A stretch of DNA of 64,000 nucleotides from Acipenser ruthenus (lineage: Eukaryota > Chordata > Actinopteri > Acipenseriformes > Acipenseridae), in contig NC_081221.1 of NCBI RefSeq assembly GCF_902713425.1, positions 1,932,285 to 1,996,284 on the forward strand. The letters are read 5' to 3'. The stretch's first letter is position 1; the number at the start of each line of letters is the position of its first letter. The translations under genes and the position numbers were made by a program. Under the pieces are notes generated by a model that did not search any database, had not been told where the DNA came from, and saw only the letters and a program-made list of their open reading frames with translations. Shown piece by piece: positions 44,930 to 56,178 of the stretch.

Positions 44930-47900
44930 ATGGAAGAGCCACCCACTTCGTCAAAAGGTCAGAAATGCAACATGGAACGCAAAATGAGTGCCATGGCATG
45001 CACCATCTTCAACGAGCTGAGACTGGAGGGGAAACTGTGTGACGTCGTGATCAAAGTGAACGGGATCGATTTCAACGCTCACAAGAACATATTGTGCAGT
45101 TGCAGCTCCTACTTTAGGTCAGTAGTTGCAAAAAAACCCAAGAAAAACCCCCAATAGTGTAGATTATTATATCATAGAAAAGCAACAGTATAAACACGAC
45201 GTCAATGCTGGTCTCCGATATGATTTCCAAAGCTTAAAACATGGAAACGCAGTTTATTAGGATTGGGTAACTCCTACAACACATTCTAAACATTGTTTTG
45301 AGTGTTTTAAGCTTTGGAAATAGTATCGGAAACTTGTTCCCATGGTGACTGTACCTAGATATTTGGGAAGTTTTTATTTTTTTACTACTTTAATAATTAT
45401 GCATTTATTGAATATTTTGATTGAAAACTTGGATAATATTATTCAGAATCATATTATTCTGTCACACTTAGGGTGGCCGTAATGCCCCAGGTTGTTCACC
45501 GGGACAACTTGACCAATGTTGTAGCCGAACACAGCCTGGGTTGTTCGAACTCATGTTGCAATGCATTCTGGTACTTGTAGTCCTCTTAAATGAAAACCAC
45601 ACGGTCACCCTAGTCTTCTATATGTCATCTGCAGGGCTCTGTTCACCAGTGGCTGGAACAACACAGAGAAGAAGGTCTACAACATCCCAGGGGTCTCGCC
45701 GGACATGATGAAGCTGATTGTGGAGTACGCCTACACGCGGACGGTGCCTGTCACCACCGACAACGTGGAGCGGCTTCTGGCTGCTGCCGACCAGTTCAGT
45801 ATCCTGGGGATCGTGCGAGCCTGCTGCGAGTTCCTGGAGTCTCAGCTCTGTCTGGAGAACTGCATTGGGATCTGTAAGTTCGCCGACTATTACTACTGCC
45901 CAGACCTGCGGCACAAAGCCTACATGTTCATCCTGCACCACTTTGAGGACATGGTCAAGGTGTCCGAGGAGTTCCTGGAGCTGGCCTTCTTCGAGCTGCG
46001 GGACATCATCGAGAAGGACGAGCTGAACGTCAAGCAGGAGGACGTGGTCTTCGACGGCATCTTGAAGTGGATCGGCCACCTGCCCGAGCACCGGAAGAGG
46101 TTCATCTCCACGCTGCTCCCCAAGGTACCAGCCTCTCACTGTCTCGTAGGGGTCATTCAATCAAACAATACAGAGCTGCATTACCATCAACCTTATATTC
46201 TACGATACATGTTTGTTTCAGGGGTGCCCTTTTTAAAAGCAATAAAAGACCAATCAAAAGCAAGAACTGCAGTGAAAGTAAATGTCTAATTTATGTTATC
46301 TGTAGGTATCACACGGCCTGTCTTTCACCGCAACAGGGCGAAAGAAATACACAATGTTTTACAGAAGAGATGCTTACAGAATTTCCCCAGGCCTCAGTTG
46401 GAGGACTGTTCTAAGCAACTGTTTAATCAAACGAATTAGAGTACATACCTTTGACAGTTTATCCTTCAGCCCTCTTTTAATTAGGGCAACCCAGTACAGT
46501 CAACGGGATTATCAAGCAGGAACATGTTCTGATAATAACTCATGCTGTAACTCTACGCCTGCAGGTGCGGCTGTCCTTGATGAACGCGGAGTACTTCATG
46601 AACAATGTCAAGAACAATGACTACGTGAAGGACAGCGAGGACTGCAAACCCATCATCATCAACGCACTCAAGGCCATGTACGACCTCAACATGCACGGCC
46701 CGTCCAACTCCGACTTCCGCAACCCCTTGACGCGCCCGCGGCTGCCCTATGCCATCTTGTTCTCTATTGGGGGCTGGAGTGGGGGTAGCCCCACCAACGC
46801 CATCGAGGCCTACGATGCGCGGGCCGACCGCTGGGTCAACGTCACCTGTGAGGAGGAGAGCCCACGGGCTTACCACGGCGCCGCCTACCTCAAGGGCTTC
46901 GTCTACTGCATTGGCGGCTTTGACAGCGTTGACTACTTCAACAGCGTGCGCAAGTTCGACCCGGTGAGGCGGACTTGGCACCAGGTGGCACCCATGCACT
47001 CGCGCCGCTGCTATATCAGCGTGACTGTGCTGGATGATTACATCTACGCCATGGGCGGCTTCGACGGCTACGTGCGTCTCAACACAGCCGAGCGTTACGA
47101 GCCCGAGACCAACCAGTGGACCCTCATCTCGCCCATGCATGAGCAGAGGAGTGACGCCAGCGCCACCACGCTCCACGGCAAGGTGGGTGAACACAGGGTG
47201 CACAAGGGTTGTGGATTGCTTTTCGAGTGCTGAACTGTACCAAGGATATCCCAACTATTCACCTCACAGAGATCTTGTTGACGGAGGTGTGCTTTGGAAG
47301 GGTATGGGAAACGTTCGTAGAAATTAGTCAAGGAAGTGGGAATCTAGTCAAGTAAGGAGTTTCTGATCTTCCCTAAAACCCTAAAAGATCAGTAGGGGGA
47401 AACAACCCAGGCCATGACAGTATTGTGGGCACACTTTGGTTGTCACGTTGTCTCTCAATGCTCCCATGACCTCCTCTCATGTATCACTTAACAATCGATC
47501 ACTAAAACTATTTTTTAGGCAAGTCCTTCCTTGCCTAATTAAGAATTCTCATAGCACAGTACATGAGTGGTTTGACATCCATCAATAGAGTTTCTTTTTT
47601 TAACAGGTGTATATCTGCGGAGGCTTCAATGGGAACGAGTGCTTGTTCACAGCGGAAATGTACAGCCCTGAAACGAACCAGTGGACCATCATCACCCCAA
47701 TGAGAAGCAGGCGCAGTGGGGTGGGGGTAATTGCTTATGGGGAGCAGGTCTATGCGGTAAGGAACAGTCTTCTGCGGAAAGATAAGGGTGTGCACACACA
47801 CGCTTACACAATCATTTATTGGCACACAGGAGATGAACAATTCCAACATATACACAGAAAATTGCTACAGACTCTCAAGAAACTTACTTCCCTTTGCTTA

Positions 47901-48828
47901 TGTAGCGTTTGGAGTTGAGATACACCTGCAATACATTGTAACACACACTTGTAAATGGGTTATCCAAACAGCTCCAAATTTCTTAAGCCATCAAAAAATT
48001 TCAAAACTGACATCTGTGTTGCTGAAACATGTTTTTGTTTTGGCCGGTGCTCCTAAATTGCTTCTTGTGATTTGATGGACTTGATAGTATTGGTTGCATT
48101 AATTTGAATGTATTTTGATTTACATGCCACCTTCTTGACCCTTCCTTGAAAAAGAAATTGTTTAACCCATTAAGCAGCATTGTCCTCATTTGAGGACAGG
48201 CTACTTTGTAATTTTTCTGAGCATTTTTAACTGGCATCTCCCTGTTATTTAAATTCTCTCTTTAACAACATTGTTTTGATAACTTACTCTAATTTTGTTA
48301 ACCAGCAAAAGTCTAAATACAATGTATACAGCTTGTGTTCTGATTTTATTAAAAAGAAAAATGTATTTGGTGCTGATAAAGGTAAAAGAATAAATAAAAA
48401 AAAAATTCACCAGTCCTGTCCTCTTTCCCCTTTCCCCCTCCTCCAATGGGCAGGTAGGGGGCTTTGATGGAGCAAACCGCCTGCGCAATGCAGAGGCCTA
48501 CAGCCCTCTGACCAACACGTGGCGCTCTGTGCCCACCATGTTCAACCCGCGCAGCAACTTCGGCATTGAGGTGGTGGACGAGCTCCTGTTCGTGGTGGGC
48601 GGCTTCAACGGCTTCACCACCACCTTCAATGTGGAGTGCTACGACGAGAAGACCGACGAGTGGTACGATGGCCATGACATGAGCATCTACCGCAGTGCCC
48701 TGAGCTGCTGTGTGGTCCCCGGGCTGCCCAACGTACGGGTGTACGCCGCGCCCAGGGATACCCTGCCCCCCATCGCACAGCGGGACGAGCTCAAACTGTC
48801 CTCTTCCACCAGCCTCCTGTCAGCCTGA
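44930..48828 (+). CDS. klhl10: KLHL10, testis BTB-BACK-Kelch adaptor of Cullin-3
   Basis: Substrate adaptor of a Cullin-3 ubiquitin ligase. In mammals it is expressed in spermatids and needed for male fertility. Five exons: 44930-45117, 45635-46124, 46565-47182, 47607-47756 and 48454-48828. They give 1821 nt (606 aa; human 608). The BTB domain is at about residues 38-105 (LEGKLCDVVIKVNG, AHKNILCSCSSYFR), and the BACK domain is at about 140-245. Six Kelch repeats follow from about 288, with GG pairs in AILFSIGGWSGG, YAMGGFDGY, YICGGFNGNE, AVGGFDGAN and FVVGGFNGF. The first ATG follows an in-frame TGA. A second in-frame ATG (44972, MERKMSAMAC) matches the conserved part and could also serve. 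It is convergent with klhl11 and divergent from nt5c3b. Confidence 0.97.
45469..45612. repeat. P2-family MITE, degenerate copy in klhl10 intron 1
   Basis: The ends TAGGGTGGCCGTAATG and GGTCACCCTA are inverted, and the inner GCAATGCATTCTGGTAC is shared with the P2 elements. It ends 22 bp before klhl10 exon 2. Confidence 0.7.
48162..48383. repeat. MITE with TTAACCCATTAA ends (copy 3)
   Basis: Shares TTTGAGGACAGGCTACTTTG and TAACTGGCATCTCCCTG with copies at 26993 and 36681. It lies in klhl10 intron 4, 70 bp upstream of the last exon. Confidence 0.72.
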
Positions 48829-48886
48829 GGCTCACACATGGGCCTGGAGCCCAGTTTTCTTACACAGACACACCCGGTTAGGCCTT

Positions 48887-48892
48887 AATAAA
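48887..48892 (+). terminator. polyadenylation signal of klhl10
   Basis: AATAAA 59 bp after the klhl10 stop codon, giving a very short 3' UTR. Short 3' UTRs are common in spermatid transcripts. Confidence 0.65.
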
Positions 48893-48997
48893 GAACAAAC
48901 AGTTTTATCAGTTATATCATTAACAGAGTGAGAACCACTGTGCGTCTTTTTCTTCTTATAAATATTAATGAGGAAATAATTAAGTGTGTATGTGTAT

Positions 48998-49042
48998 ATA
49001 TATATATATTATATATATATATATAATATATATATATATATA
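48998..49042. repeat. (TA)n tract
   Basis: Two interrupted runs of TA dinucleotides just past the klhl10 end. Confidence 0.9.
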
Positions 49043-49184
49043 TTGTTTAATTCACAAAGAAATAATGGATCTAAGTGAGTTAAGAAATCAACAGGTATTT
49101 CATGTGGAAAGTTGCAGGTATGTATTGTAATTATTAGTTTTAGAATTGAACTGGGCATGCTTTCTTGGTCATAGCCAAGCTCTT

Positions 49185-49345
49185 TTGCATTGTGGTTAAG
49201 GCGCTCGCTTGCAGTGTGCAAGGTCATGCCCATCCTCCATCCTGTTACGAAAGCATTGCAAAGCCTAGAGAGATATGGCAAACTATGGTAAATGCATAGT
49301 ATAACCATGGGAAATTTGCAAAATTACTACAATATATTTTTAAGG
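49185..49345 (+). repeat. tRNA-derived SINE, family 4
   Basis: The head CATTGTGGTTAAGGCGCTCG is followed by a body with CATTGCAAAGCCTAGAGAG and AGTATAACCATGGGAAAT. The body recurs at 17690 and the head at 17355. Confidence 0.6.
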
Positions 49346-51180
49346 GTACACCCCATATGGTGTGAATTTGTTCAAACGTATTGTACTCACACACCATCAT
49401 AAATCATATCCCACAAAAATAAAACTACTATAGGAATGGGTTCTAAAGATTTTTAATAGTCTACGTTTTATTTACCTGGCAGATATAATTAACATGGTCA
49501 ATTAATGCACATACATTATACTGTATATATTTCTATATATCTAGGTTTTTACCACTGTACGATCACATCAAATTCATGTAAGCATCACAAAAAAAAGCCA
49601 CAAATGACAAATACCATAAAGCACTTTAAAAAAAGAAACGTAACTAACATTTAATATAAGAAAAGGAAACGGTAAAAAGCTTTCAGCTCAAAGTCCACGC
49701 AGGCAGAAAATATTAAAGGCGTAGTCCTTTTTAAAATAGCTTCAGCATTTCTTTTTTACTACTCTCCTTTCATTGTGTAGTTGAACTTCTACAGATAATT
49801 TCAAATACACTTTTTTCAATTTTAAAAAAAGTGCACAAAACCACGCCAGAGAAACCCTTGTCTCCATGTTGGTCCGCACCAATTAAGAGTCCCACCTGCT
49901 TTCGTTGTCGGCCCTTTTCCAGTTCCACTTAACACATGACTTGCCATTTTAGCAGGCTTGCGCATTTAGGAGAACAGGATACTGAAGCTAAAAGATTTAG
50001 TTGCTACACCTTTAAATATCTTACCTTACTGACTGCGGCCATCAAAACACAGAGAAACAATTCTGCATCTAGGTCAATTTAATAGAGCAATAAAACAGAA
50101 AAAAATGTATTGCAAATACAAGCGATTTATACTTTGTGCCCACGTATTAAACATTTACACTGAGTAACAGTCTGGTGTTGCTAAAGTAATTATACCGACA
50201 TGATCTCTTAGCTCCAACACTCATTTCTCTGGAAACGTTCAACATTGATCTTGGTTCGAGGCAAAGGATTATGAAGGATGTCATCAAGGGCTTTTTTTTT
50301 TTTTAAATGCAGAAATGAGAGACATAAGGATATCATAAAGTAACATTCCTGAACTTTTAAAAGAAAGTATCAAAAAATAAATAAACTAGCTTTAAAATGT
50401 ATTCATTTTTATTTATTTTTTGCACAGTGCTTATCAACACCAGTGTCCAAACACTGTAATTGTATTTCTCTCAAATGGGAAGGTTTCTCTTGCTGGTAAT
50501 GTAAAAAAAAATTGGTCCGCCCCCTATTTATACCAAGTGCACTGAACTTGTAAACCAAAGGGCACTGCAGCGGAATGAGAACTCATCAATACACGAACGG
50601 GTAACAGCTCTTCTGACAAGCCTCTGTATCCTGGTATAGCTATTGGAAGTAGTGCTTACAGTTCTATATTCCAGAATACATGAAGTGAAGCAACAGTTAA
50701 ACAGACAACACCCCTTAACCCTTTGAATATGCGTGGAATGTAAGTGGCACACAAACGATTGAAACATTTGGTCCGTGCAGGTTAGTACCACCATAACCAA
50801 TAATAATACAAAATAACTGATTAAAGAAACAAAAGTGACAATGGTTTAACAATAGAACTTTTCAGGGGGACCTACGTTTGTCCTGGGATTTTGCTTATGG
50901 ATTGGGGTTGCCATCAGCTGGGAATGCAAACCGGAATGCCGGATATATTGCCAGTGCATGCTGCTGAAACCAGGTGCAGACACTTGAAATGCTTCCAACA
51001 GGGAATCTGGTCAGTTGTATCCAGTTCAGAACGGGATCAATGCAAGCATTGCTCCTTGTCACTGGTGTTTGAGAAGCAATACATAAGGGCTGTATACACA
51101 CTGCGACAGCATGTAGTGCAATCCTCTTCATTTACATGCTAATACTATAGTATTTTATTTCATTTCTTTCCTGTGCAATC
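49346..51180. other. convergent klhl10-klhl11 spacer, probably klhl11 3' UTR in part
   Basis: AT-rich, with no coding segment. Minus-strand AATAAA candidates occur near 50407 and 51154, so the klhl11 3' UTR could extend well into this stretch. I cannot choose among them. Confidence 0.4.
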
Positions 51181-51456
51181 AGGGCTGGGGTCAATTCTTG
51201 TTTTAATTCCAATTGCATTTTAAAATCAATTCGCAATACCAATCTCCATTCCCTTTTAATCAATTCCAACACATCATTGATCACAAATTGCAACTGGCAG
51301 TATTCTGTTAAATTGAGTGGCAACAAATTGCTTAAACTGAAGTCACTACTCCGTTAGTCATTTAAACTGGCTTAAAATGAAAGCAGTTAAACAATCACAA
51401 TTATCATGTCTCTCAATTGATTTGATTTTAAAAAAAGGAATTGGAAACCCCAAACC
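51181..51456. repeat. MITE with CAGGGCTGGGGTCAATTC ends (copy 3)
   Basis: The left end AGGGCTGGGGTCAATTC is mirrored by GGAATTGGAAACCCCAAACCT. The interior GTTAAATTGAGTGGCAACAA is shared with the 33641 and 36255 copies. Confidence 0.78.
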
Positions 51457-51673
51457 TGTGTGCAATAGCCTATTATGTGCGTTCTCTGTCATTTTCTGTT
51501 ATTTCTACATAGATCATTATTTACCAGGCTTACTAACTATTCCTCTAAAAACATCACTTCTAAAATGGTCACCAGAGTGTTCAATTGTAACACCTACTCC
51601 CATTGAATCTCTGGATTAGTGCTAGAATATTTAGTAAGCACGTAAAATAATGATTTAGGTACAAACAATGCCT

Positions 51674-51902
51674 AAAGGCTGTGTGGTCCAGTGGTTAAAG
51701 AAAAGGGCTTGTAAACAGGAGGTCCCTGGTTCAAATCCCAGCTCACTCACTCTGTGACCCTGAGCAAGTCACTTAACCTCCTTGTGCTCCGTCTTTTGGG
51801 TGAGACGTTGTTGTAAGCGACTCTGCAGCTGATGCATAGTTCACACACCCTAGTCTCTGTAAGTCGCCTTGGATAAAGGCGTCTGCTAAATAAACAAACA
51901 AT
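51674..51902 (+). repeat. tRNA-derived SINE, family 3 (copy b)
   Basis: Full-length copy: head GTGGTCCAGTGGTTAAAG, B box GGTTCAAATCC, body CCTGAGCAAGTCACTTAACC and tail AAGTCGCCTTGGATAAAGG. The tail resembles that of family 1, so both may use the same LINE machinery. Confidence 0.9.
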
Positions 51903-52512
51903 AGAGAAAGATAAGCGTTCATACAACAGCAAACCATTAAGCAATTGATTATTTTGAAAATGTAGCTAGTATAAAATCCCTATGACTGACACTGCACACA
52001 AAGATAATTTATTTTAACCAAGTATTTGAAAGCAGTGCAGCTATTTGTACGCTTTCTATCCCTTTCAGTCTCCATTAAGATCTAAAGCATAAGACATACA
52101 AAATATACAAGTGCAAGCAGAATAAGACGTCTTAGTTGAAGAAAGCCATTCGTCAGTTCGAAACGAATCCCCTTTTTGCTTAAAAAAATCCAGAGAGTCT
52201 TCACTGTGTCACTCCTCAAGAGTTGGTTGGAGTAACATATATATTGCACATAGCTTTCAGGTCAAATTAACCTTCAAAAGCCTCAACATCACAAGATCAT
52301 AACGATTTTTAACAACGAAGAGAAAAAAAGAGTTGATTTGTTTCATCAACGTCTAACGCATGCACTTAGTCCCTACTATGGTAACTAGCTCAACCAGCAG
52401 ACACCAACAGGCACAAACCAACATCTTAACGCTTGTTCTTCACTGCTGGAGAATATGCACCCGCCAAGGAATTGAAGTTCTTGCTGAAGTACGCTTGAAC
52501 TCTGGAAACATC

Positions 52513-55500
52513 TTAACACTCTATTTGGGACTGTAGTTGCCTCCTTAGGGTGAGGGTGCGTCTGTGCAGCTGCTGCATCTGCTGCATCCTGTCCCGCTGC
52601 CGGGCCAAGTTCTGCGGCATGGGGTACCTTTGAGTCCCATACAGATACCTATAAGGGATTCTGACATGGCATGCTGTCGCCCGACAGCGGGGCTGGGGCA
52701 TGGGTGGCAGGAGCATCCAGCGCTTCCTGTCGGCACAGTAGCGGTACGCCTCCTTGCGGTACTGCTTGTCGACGTCGTCGCTGTTTTTCCAGCCCCCGAT
52801 GATGAATACATCATCCCTGAAGTAGCAGATGGCGGCCCCTTCGCTGCTCGTCACCTCCGGGGGCAAGCTCTCTAGGATCTCGTCCGGGGTCCTGCTGGTG
52901 ATCTTCTGCTTCACCGCCTCGTCCCGCGCGTCGTCGTAGCTCTTGGGGCAGCAGGAGGCGGTGTGGTAGAAGTTGGTGGCGGCCACCGCCATCTGGAAGA
53001 TGCAGTAGTTGTCGATGAGTGGCAGCGACTCCACTTCCTGCCACTGGCGGCTGTCTGTGTCGTAGCGGGTAGTGACGGTCTTCAAGCCGTCTTCGTTGTC
53101 CGCGTCCACCGGCGTCCGCGCGGTGAGGTACACGTAGCGGTTCTCCACGCTGATCGCCTTCACATCGCGCAGGATCTTGGGCGCTGACTCCAGGTTGTGC
53201 CACTTATCCTGCTCCGGCTCGTAGACACTGACGTCTTTGAAGCCAGGGCTGAAGTTGCCGTGCCCTCCGACGCTGTACAGGATCTCCTTGATGCAGGTGA
53301 GCCCGAAGGAGTGCTTGCGGGTGAGAAGGTTGCTCACCTGCTCCCACGTGTTGCGGTTCGGGTTGTACCGTTCCATGGTCTTGGCGAAGCCGGGTTCCAT
53401 AGACCCGGCCACGTAAACATGCGACTCCGTGGTGGCGATGGCGTGCCCATCCAGGTGGTTGTGGATGTGAGGCAGATTGACCCACCTGTCCTCGTCGATG
53501 AAGTAGCCAACGCACTCGCTCAAGTAGTCCCCGCCTTCCGACACACCTCCCACGACCATGATCACGTCCATGTTCTGGCCGAAGCGGGGCTGGAAGGAGG
53601 CCATGTATGAGGCCATGTAAGAGGCCCAGTACTCCAAGTCGGCGGGCTTGGCGTTCTCGAACCGGATGGCGTGGCCCTCGACCGCTTCCGAGACGAGCTT
53701 CAGGCAGGCCTCGTTTTCTGTGACCATCTTCTCAGATTTGACCACCCTGGTCAGGTAGGTAGGCTTGATCTGGGGCAGACGAAGGAGCCTGAAGAGCTCC
53801 TCAAAGTACTTCTCACGCTCCTCAAAGTTCTTCTGGACCCACTTCACGACGGCTTCGAAGAGGACCTCTTCCGAGTCCACAGTGATCTCGGCGTCCGACA
53901 GCCAGTCCCTGACCAGGTGGTAGGGCAGCGTGTAGAACTCTTCGTCCTGGATCACCTTGTAGAAGTTGCGACGAATCATGTCTGCGGCTTTCAGAGCGAG
54001 CTGGTCCAGGGAGTACATGTGCGCCAGGCTGTGCACCGCCACGCAGTTGGTCAGGTTGAGTTTCTTCTTTAGGAACTCCCCGCAGAACTCTTTGAGCTGG
54101 AGCAGGAGGAACCTTTGGAAGTCAACAAAAAAAACAGGCAGAATTAAGATCTAAATGCACAAGTATTAAGATTATCATGAAGCTAACACACATGCACAGT
54201 ACACCCTCACTATAACACCCTTCATTACAACAAACCTGACCCCTGGACCCCAAATAAAAAAAAAAACAGAAAAAGTTAATATAAAAACACACTGTCAACA
54301 TCCCGGTCTGTACGCGCGGGATGCCACCTCCGCAGTGAAGTCAACTCTTTTGTCTTAATAAGAAACGCACGCTGTGTAACTATGCCTACGAAACGAAAAT
54401 CATTTCACGTTGCAACAAAGCTGGAAACTATATAGATCGTTTGAAAAAAGGAGTAACGCCAGCAGATCTGTCGTGAATATAGGTTGTCAAAAAGCACTTG
54501 TTTTTTTTACTTGTTCAGCACCTGTGAGGCAAAGCAAAATTGATTATAGAAAAAAACAACAACCACCAAAAACTTTGAGGATCTGATGAACTCATCTCAT
54601 TAACTTACTCCGACAGTTTATCGTTCATTTTGATTGTCCTTTCACTATAACAAACCCCTCGATAATTAACAAAAGGCTTGGACCCCAACAGGTTCATTAT
54701 AGTGAGAGTGTACTGTGTAATATTATTTAATATAAAACCAGTAAATTAAAAATTGGGTAATGGACTGGACAGGAGGCTCACAGTGGGAAACTATGGTCCG
54801 CGAGAGATGACCTACTAAAAGTTGTGTACTAAATATGACTTTATATGTACTAAATATGATTTTGTTTAACTATAGCTGTTAAAACTAGTACAAACAAATA
54901 AAGAACACCAATAAATATTAAATGTAGGGATATTAAACGAATGTACTGTGTCTCTTTTAGTATTTTTATACCCAGGCAAATGTCCCGATTGGGCTCCACT
55001 GCATGCAGTGGTTAAAGCCCAGCTCTCTCACCTCATTAATAAATAATTAAGTTTAGAATGAAGGGGACAGTGTATGCTACATTGGTTCCTGCAGAGATCA
55101 CTTTACACTGCGTTGGCCATTTTATTCAATCTGATTCTAACCAACTGAAAACTGACCCTTTCTTTAATGAATGAATGTTATTGCATGCCAGATTGAACTG
55201 CAACGCCACAAACCTCTTCAGGGTTTGAAAAGTAACATGTGGGCTCATTGTAAAAGACAAAAGCCAATTAATATCAATAATACTACCACTAACAATAATG
55301 CATATGGCATAATGCACTGTAGGCGACACTCCGTATACACTAAGGCAATTAAATCTTATTTTCGTACCTTCTTCCCAACGCAGCGGTACATGCATGTGCA
55401 AACTGTAAATAAACAGGGGTGCATTGGGGGAAATAAAGGAGATCATCGGCAGGTTTGTGGCAGCAGAACACGAATTCATATACACACTTAAATTGATCAG

Positions 55501-56178
55501 AGTACTCGAATTGCATTTTGAAGCATTCTTATTTGGGCCATGATTGTGCAACGCCAGGTTTAGCAAACGCAGATTCTTAACCTGGTGGTTGTAGCGGTAA
55601 GTGTTATGGCATACATTCTGCATCCATACCACTAAAGCATCCTTTTTATCCAAAGCAATCACGATACTAACTACACGGACATCTCGCTTATCGTTGTCTT
55701 TTACATACCTGTCTGCAAGCTCCAATACTTCGTGTATATTGGCAGTGCTGACCCGGATCTCCCCGGTGTACATGAATTCAATGACGCTCTCCACAGTCTC
55801 TGGGTCGGGCCCTAGTTCCGAACTCCATTCTTTCATCTCCACCCGGCCCGAAAGAGATTCAGAGAACTGTCCCCCAAGCAGCGGGGTAAAGTAATCGGTC
55901 GCCGCGGCCAGGACTGACCGGTGAGCCGAAATCTCACAGCTCTGCACTCCCCCGGTGGCCGCCCCGCTGCTGAAGGCCAAGGTAACGTCACAGAACAGAC
56001 CGAGCTTCCTCTGCTCGTTCTGCCGGCGGGAGAGCTCTGAGCAGTGGGACGAGGACGTGAAATCCTCGGACTCCTCCGAATCCCCGTCCCCGGCTAGGGA
56101 GCTGCTGCTGCCGCTACCGCTACTACCTCCGCCGGCGCTTTGGTTAGGTTCCTCTAGGTTTGTTGCTGCGGCTGCCAT
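52513..56178 (-). CDS. klhl11: KLHL11, BTB-BACK-Kelch adaptor of Cullin-3
   Basis: Kelch-like Cullin-3 substrate adaptor; in human it is the target of a paraneoplastic autoantibody. Two exons: 55709-56178 and 52513-54112. They join in ADR (AG|G) to give 2070 nt (689 aa; human about 708). The start at 56176-56178 begins [11 protein letters not shown]. An in-frame TTG a little upstream is not needed. A Ser/Gly/Asp-rich low-complexity head (about 10-45) is followed by the BTB domain ([33 protein letters not shown]), the BACK domain ([38 protein letters not shown]) and Kelch repeats ([37 protein letters not shown]). The C-terminus is [11 protein letters not shown] short in-frame duplication gives [11 protein letters not shown] before the Kelch region. 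The single intron holds a Tigger-like remnant. Confidence 0.97.
54197..54715. mobile_element. Tigger/pogo-like DNA transposon remnant, internally deleted
   Basis: A 519-bp element. The ends CAGTACACCCTCACTATAA and the complement of TTATAGTGAGAGTGTACTG are typical of pogo/Tigger. Inside, from the ATG at 54382, [16 protein letters not shown] and then, in another frame, [13 protein letters not shown] match the N-terminal helix-turn-helix of Tigger transposases. A frameshift and stop follow, and the catalytic domain is missing. It lies in klhl11 intron 1. Confidence 0.85.
54716..55708. other. rest of klhl11 intron 1
   Basis: Non-coding. The open reading of exon 1 runs about 580 nt past the donor GTATGT into this intron, but the residues resemble no Kelch-family protein, so this is read-through and not exon. 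Confidence 0.7.

Noticed and set aside
52545-54154. Several 60-137 codon frames on the plus strand and in other frames across klhl11 exon 2
   Set aside because: They are shadows of the long GC-rich klhl11 exon. The same applies to frames opposite klhl10 (45618-47254) and fkbp10 exons.
55126-55708. Continuation of klhl11 exon 1 to a 354-codon frame
   Set aside because: The donor GTATGT at 55708 joins in phase to the conserved exon at 54112. The read-through residues have no Kelch-family similarity.
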